From assembly GCA_902805805.1 (NCBI GenBank), contig CADCUE010000290.1, positions 1-6,812 of the forward strand: a stretch of 6,812 nucleotides of DNA. The letters run 5' to 3'. The notes beneath the pieces were generated by a model. The model was not told where the DNA came from. It saw only the letters and a program-made list of their open reading frames with translations, and searched no databases. Origin of the DNA: an uncultured Frankineae bacterium (lineage in GTDB: Bacteria > Actinomycetota > Actinomycetes > Mycobacteriales > SCTD01). Of the stretch, positions 5,667 to 6,812 are shown one piece after another. Position numbers and translations under genes: made by a program. The first letter of the stretch is position 1, and every line of letters starts with the position of its first letter.

Positions 5667-6551
5667 TTGACGACTGCCCCCGCCGTCCCCCCGACCACCT
5701 CCGCGGTCGACTGCGCACGGTACGAACGCGACGGGTACCTCGTGCTCGAGCAGGCCTTCACCGGCAGCGAGGTCGCCGCGCTCAACGACGAGCTCGTCCG
5801 GCTCGTGCGAGGCGAGCTCGGACCGGTGGCCGGCAGCGCCGTCGGGCCGGACGCGGACGAGGAGCAGGCGCTGGCGGCAACGCTGTGCGTGCACTTCCCG
5901 CACAAGCTCTCGGCGCTGTACGCCACGGCGATGCGTCACCCCCGCGTGGTCGACGCGCTCGTCCAACTGCTCTCGCCCGACGTCAAGTGCATGCAGTCGA
6001 TGGCGTTCGTCAAGTCCGAGGGCAAGCCCGGTCAGGCCTGGCACCAGGACGAGCAGTTCATCCCGACCAGGGACCGGTCGCTCACCGCCGCCTGGATCGC
6101 GCTGGACGACGCGACCGTGCACAACGGCTGCCTGTGGGCGCTGCCCGGCTCGCACCGGCCAGGCGTGCTGTACCCGCAGCGCGAGCAGCAGGACGCGCGC
6201 TTCGACTGCACGATGGAGGCGCACCGCTTCCCGTACCGCGAGCAGGACGCGGTGGCGCTCGAGGTGCGCGCGGGGGACGTCGTGGTGTTCAACGGCTACC
6301 TGCTGCACCGCTCGCTGCCGAACAGCGGCGGCCACGGCCTGCGGCGCGCGCTCGTCCACCACTACATGAACGCCTCGTCCCTGCTGCCGTGGGTGCCCCA
6401 GGACGGCGTGACCATCGGCATGACCGACTTCCGCGATGTCGTCCTGGTCGCCGGGACCGACCCGTACGACTGGCAGCCACCGTCCGAGCTGTCGCGCGTC
6501 GAGGTGCGACCGGACGGCCGCGGAGGCTGCCTGCCGCCGCAGGAGCGCTGA
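5667..6551 (+). CDS. Phytanoyl-CoA dioxygenase (PhyH)-family Fe(II)/2-oxoglutarate oxygenase
   Basis: The 294-residue length fits the bacterial PhyH family, cytoplasmic oxygenases that couple 2-oxoglutarate decarboxylation to hydroxylation of a small molecule. The N terminus has the usual opening RYERDGYLVLEQAFTGSEVA. The iron-binding triad is complete: H126 and D128 in WHQDEQF, and H214 in FNGYLLHRSLPNS. R226 or R227 is placed to bind the 2-oxoglutarate carboxylate. The motif WIALDDATVHNGCLWALPGSH (residues 143-163) is the family's conserved core, with N153 and G154 following the variable loop. The start is TTG 5667, set by an AGGAG five bases upstream; longer in-frame readings back to 5346 cover the divergent AraC gene and are not credible. 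The gene is back to back with an AraC regulator, which suggests substrate induction. Known bacterial members act on many substrates, so none can be named here; human phytanoyl-CoA activity should not be assumed. Confidence 0.9.
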   Translation: MTTAPAVPPTTSAVDCARYERDGYLVLEQAFTGSEVAALNDELVRLVRGELGPVAGSAVGPDADEEQALAATLCVHFPHKLSALYATAMRHPRVVDALVQLLSPDVKCMQSMAFVKSEGKPGQAWHQDEQFIPTRDRSLTAAWIALDDATVHNGCLWALPGSHRPGVLYPQREQQDARFDCTMEAHRFPYREQDAVALEVRAGDVVVFNGYLLHRSLPNSGGHGLRRALVHHYMNASSLLPWVPQDGVTIGMTDFRDVVLVAGTDPYDWQPPSELSRVEVRPDGRGGCLPPQER

Positions 6552-6578
6552 ACCGGCCTGACGCCCCGGTCCGTGCCG

Positions 6579-6584
6579 TATACT
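6579..6584 (+). promoter_or_regulatory. Putative -10 box (TATACT) of the gamma-glutamyltransferase gene
   Basis: TATACT matches the TATAAT consensus at five of six bases and is part of a small AT-rich island in otherwise very GC-rich DNA. It ends seven bases before ATG 6592, so transcription could start at that ATG. CTGACG at 6558-6563 is a possible -35 but leaves only 15 bp of spacer. A second box, TACGAT (6588-6593), would start transcription near 6600, upstream of the AGGAGG. Confidence 0.5.
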
Positions 6585-6591
6585 TCATACG

Positions 6592-6812
6592 ATGTGGATC
6601 CCAGGAGGACCAGCGCTGGAGCACCGGACCGCCGTCCCCTCCGCGAGCCGGGCCTCGGGCCGGCGTGGGGCCGTGGCGGCCGGGCACCCGCTCGCCGCCG
6701 CCGCCGCCGTCCGCGTGCTGGACGCCGGGGGCAACGCCGTCGACGCCGCGATCGCAGCGCAGGCCGCGTGCTGCGTGCTCATGCCGCAGGCCTGCGGGCT
6801 CGGCGGCGACGC
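6592..6812 (+). CDS. Gamma-glutamyltransferase-family protein, N-terminal fragment
   Basis: The 73 complete codons in the window show the N-terminal signature of gamma-glutamyltranspeptidase-like Ntn hydrolases: GRRGAVAAGHPLAAAAAVRV, then LDAGGNAVDAAIAAQAACCV and MPQACGLGGDA. In the family this segment precedes a large subunit that is cut off autocatalytically at a threonine, which becomes the nucleophile for cleaving gamma-glutamyl bonds in glutathione-like compounds; that threonine lies beyond the window. There is no signal peptide, unlike classic periplasmic GGT, so a cytoplasmic GGT-like enzyme is more likely. Two starts compete in frame: ATG 6592, apparently leaderless behind TATACT, and CTG 6616, seven bases after a perfect AGGAGG (6603-6608). 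I list the ATG as the conventional choice. The gene lies 40 bp behind the oxygenase, co-directional, but has a promoter-like element of its own. The family call is good for so short a piece. Confidence 0.8.
   Translation, partial: MWIPGGPALEHRTAVPSASRASGRRGAVAAGHPLAAAAAVRVLDAGGNAVDAAIAAQAACCVLMPQACGLGGD
6603..6608 (+). promoter_or_regulatory. Perfect AGGAGG ribosome binding site before a CTG codon
   Basis: AGGAGG is the strongest Shine-Dalgarno motif near any start in the window. Seven bases later comes CTG 6616, in frame with the gamma-glutamyltransferase, while no ATG, GTG or TTG lies at the right distance. The next in-frame conventional start, GTG 6673, would remove conserved residues of the family. 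Confidence 0.45.

Noticed and set aside
5579..5926. N-terminal extension of the AraC gene up to 5926
   Set aside because: It would run into the oxygenase coding region and adds low-complexity Ser/Ala/Thr sequence. AraC proteins of about 300 residues are complete without it.
4599..6362. Minus-strand open frame of 587 codons spanning the AraC gene and most of the oxygenase
   Set aside because: It covers two real genes in another frame, its middle is Arg/Ala/Gly/Pro-rich, and it contains no recognisable motif.
6552..6570. ACCGG-N9-CCGGT dyad after the oxygenase stop codon as a terminator
   Set aside because: The stem is only five bases, with no T tract, and it overlaps the possible -35 of the next gene. 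It is too weak to annotate.
6690..6712. GCC-rich trinucleotide run that looks like a simple repeat
   Set aside because: It is a stretch of alanine codons in the gamma-glutamyltransferase fragment, normal in a high-GC genome.

Overview
The window reads as two unrelated pieces of DNA joined near position 1250. Bases 1 to about 1250 look alphaproteobacterial, most like a sphingomonad. They hold the last 66 codons of a sigma-54-type (NtrC-family) response regulator, overlapping by 11 bp a membrane-bound PAS sensor histidine kinase. The kinase is intact through its N box and is then cut off before the rest of the ATPase domain. From about 1260 onward everything looks like a high-GC actinobacterium: GTC/CTC/GCC-rich codon use, GTG and TTG starts, TANNNT -10 boxes placed 6-7 nt in front of start codons, and an actinobacterial-type xylose isomerase. 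A chimeric assembly, or less likely a real rearrangement, best explains the left part. The organism assignment rests on reading protein and codon character by eye, not on a search.

Layout from left to right: partial response regulator (1-201, +); truncated histidine kinase (191 to a stop at 1330, +); a small single-pass membrane protein with an extracytoplasmic domain (about 1433-2095, +), closed by a clear intrinsic terminator at 2096-2122; a convergent ROK-family repressor (2190-3368, -); a 109-bp divergent control region; xylose isomerase xylA (3478-4650, +); a convergent AraC-family regulator whose 3' end overlaps xylA by 11 bp (4640-5557, -); a second divergent control region; a phytanoyl-CoA dioxygenase (PhyH)-like Fe(II)/2-oxoglutarate oxygenase (5667-6551, +); and the first 73 codons of a gamma-glutamyltransferase-family protein (6592 to the window end, +).

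Functional logic: the ROK protein and xylA form the classic divergent xylR-xylA arrangement, where a sugar-responsive repressor controls conversion of D-xylose to D-xylulose. No xylulokinase or xylose transporter is visible. The AraC regulator lies back to back with the PhyH-like oxygenase and probably controls it. The gamma-glutamyltransferase has its own promoter-like element and may or may not belong to the same pathway. I see no CRISPR array, tRNA, rRNA, insertion sequence or integrase. I found no convincing new biological system. The notable points are the chimeric junction, the compact xyl control region, and several start sites that look leaderless or non-standard.
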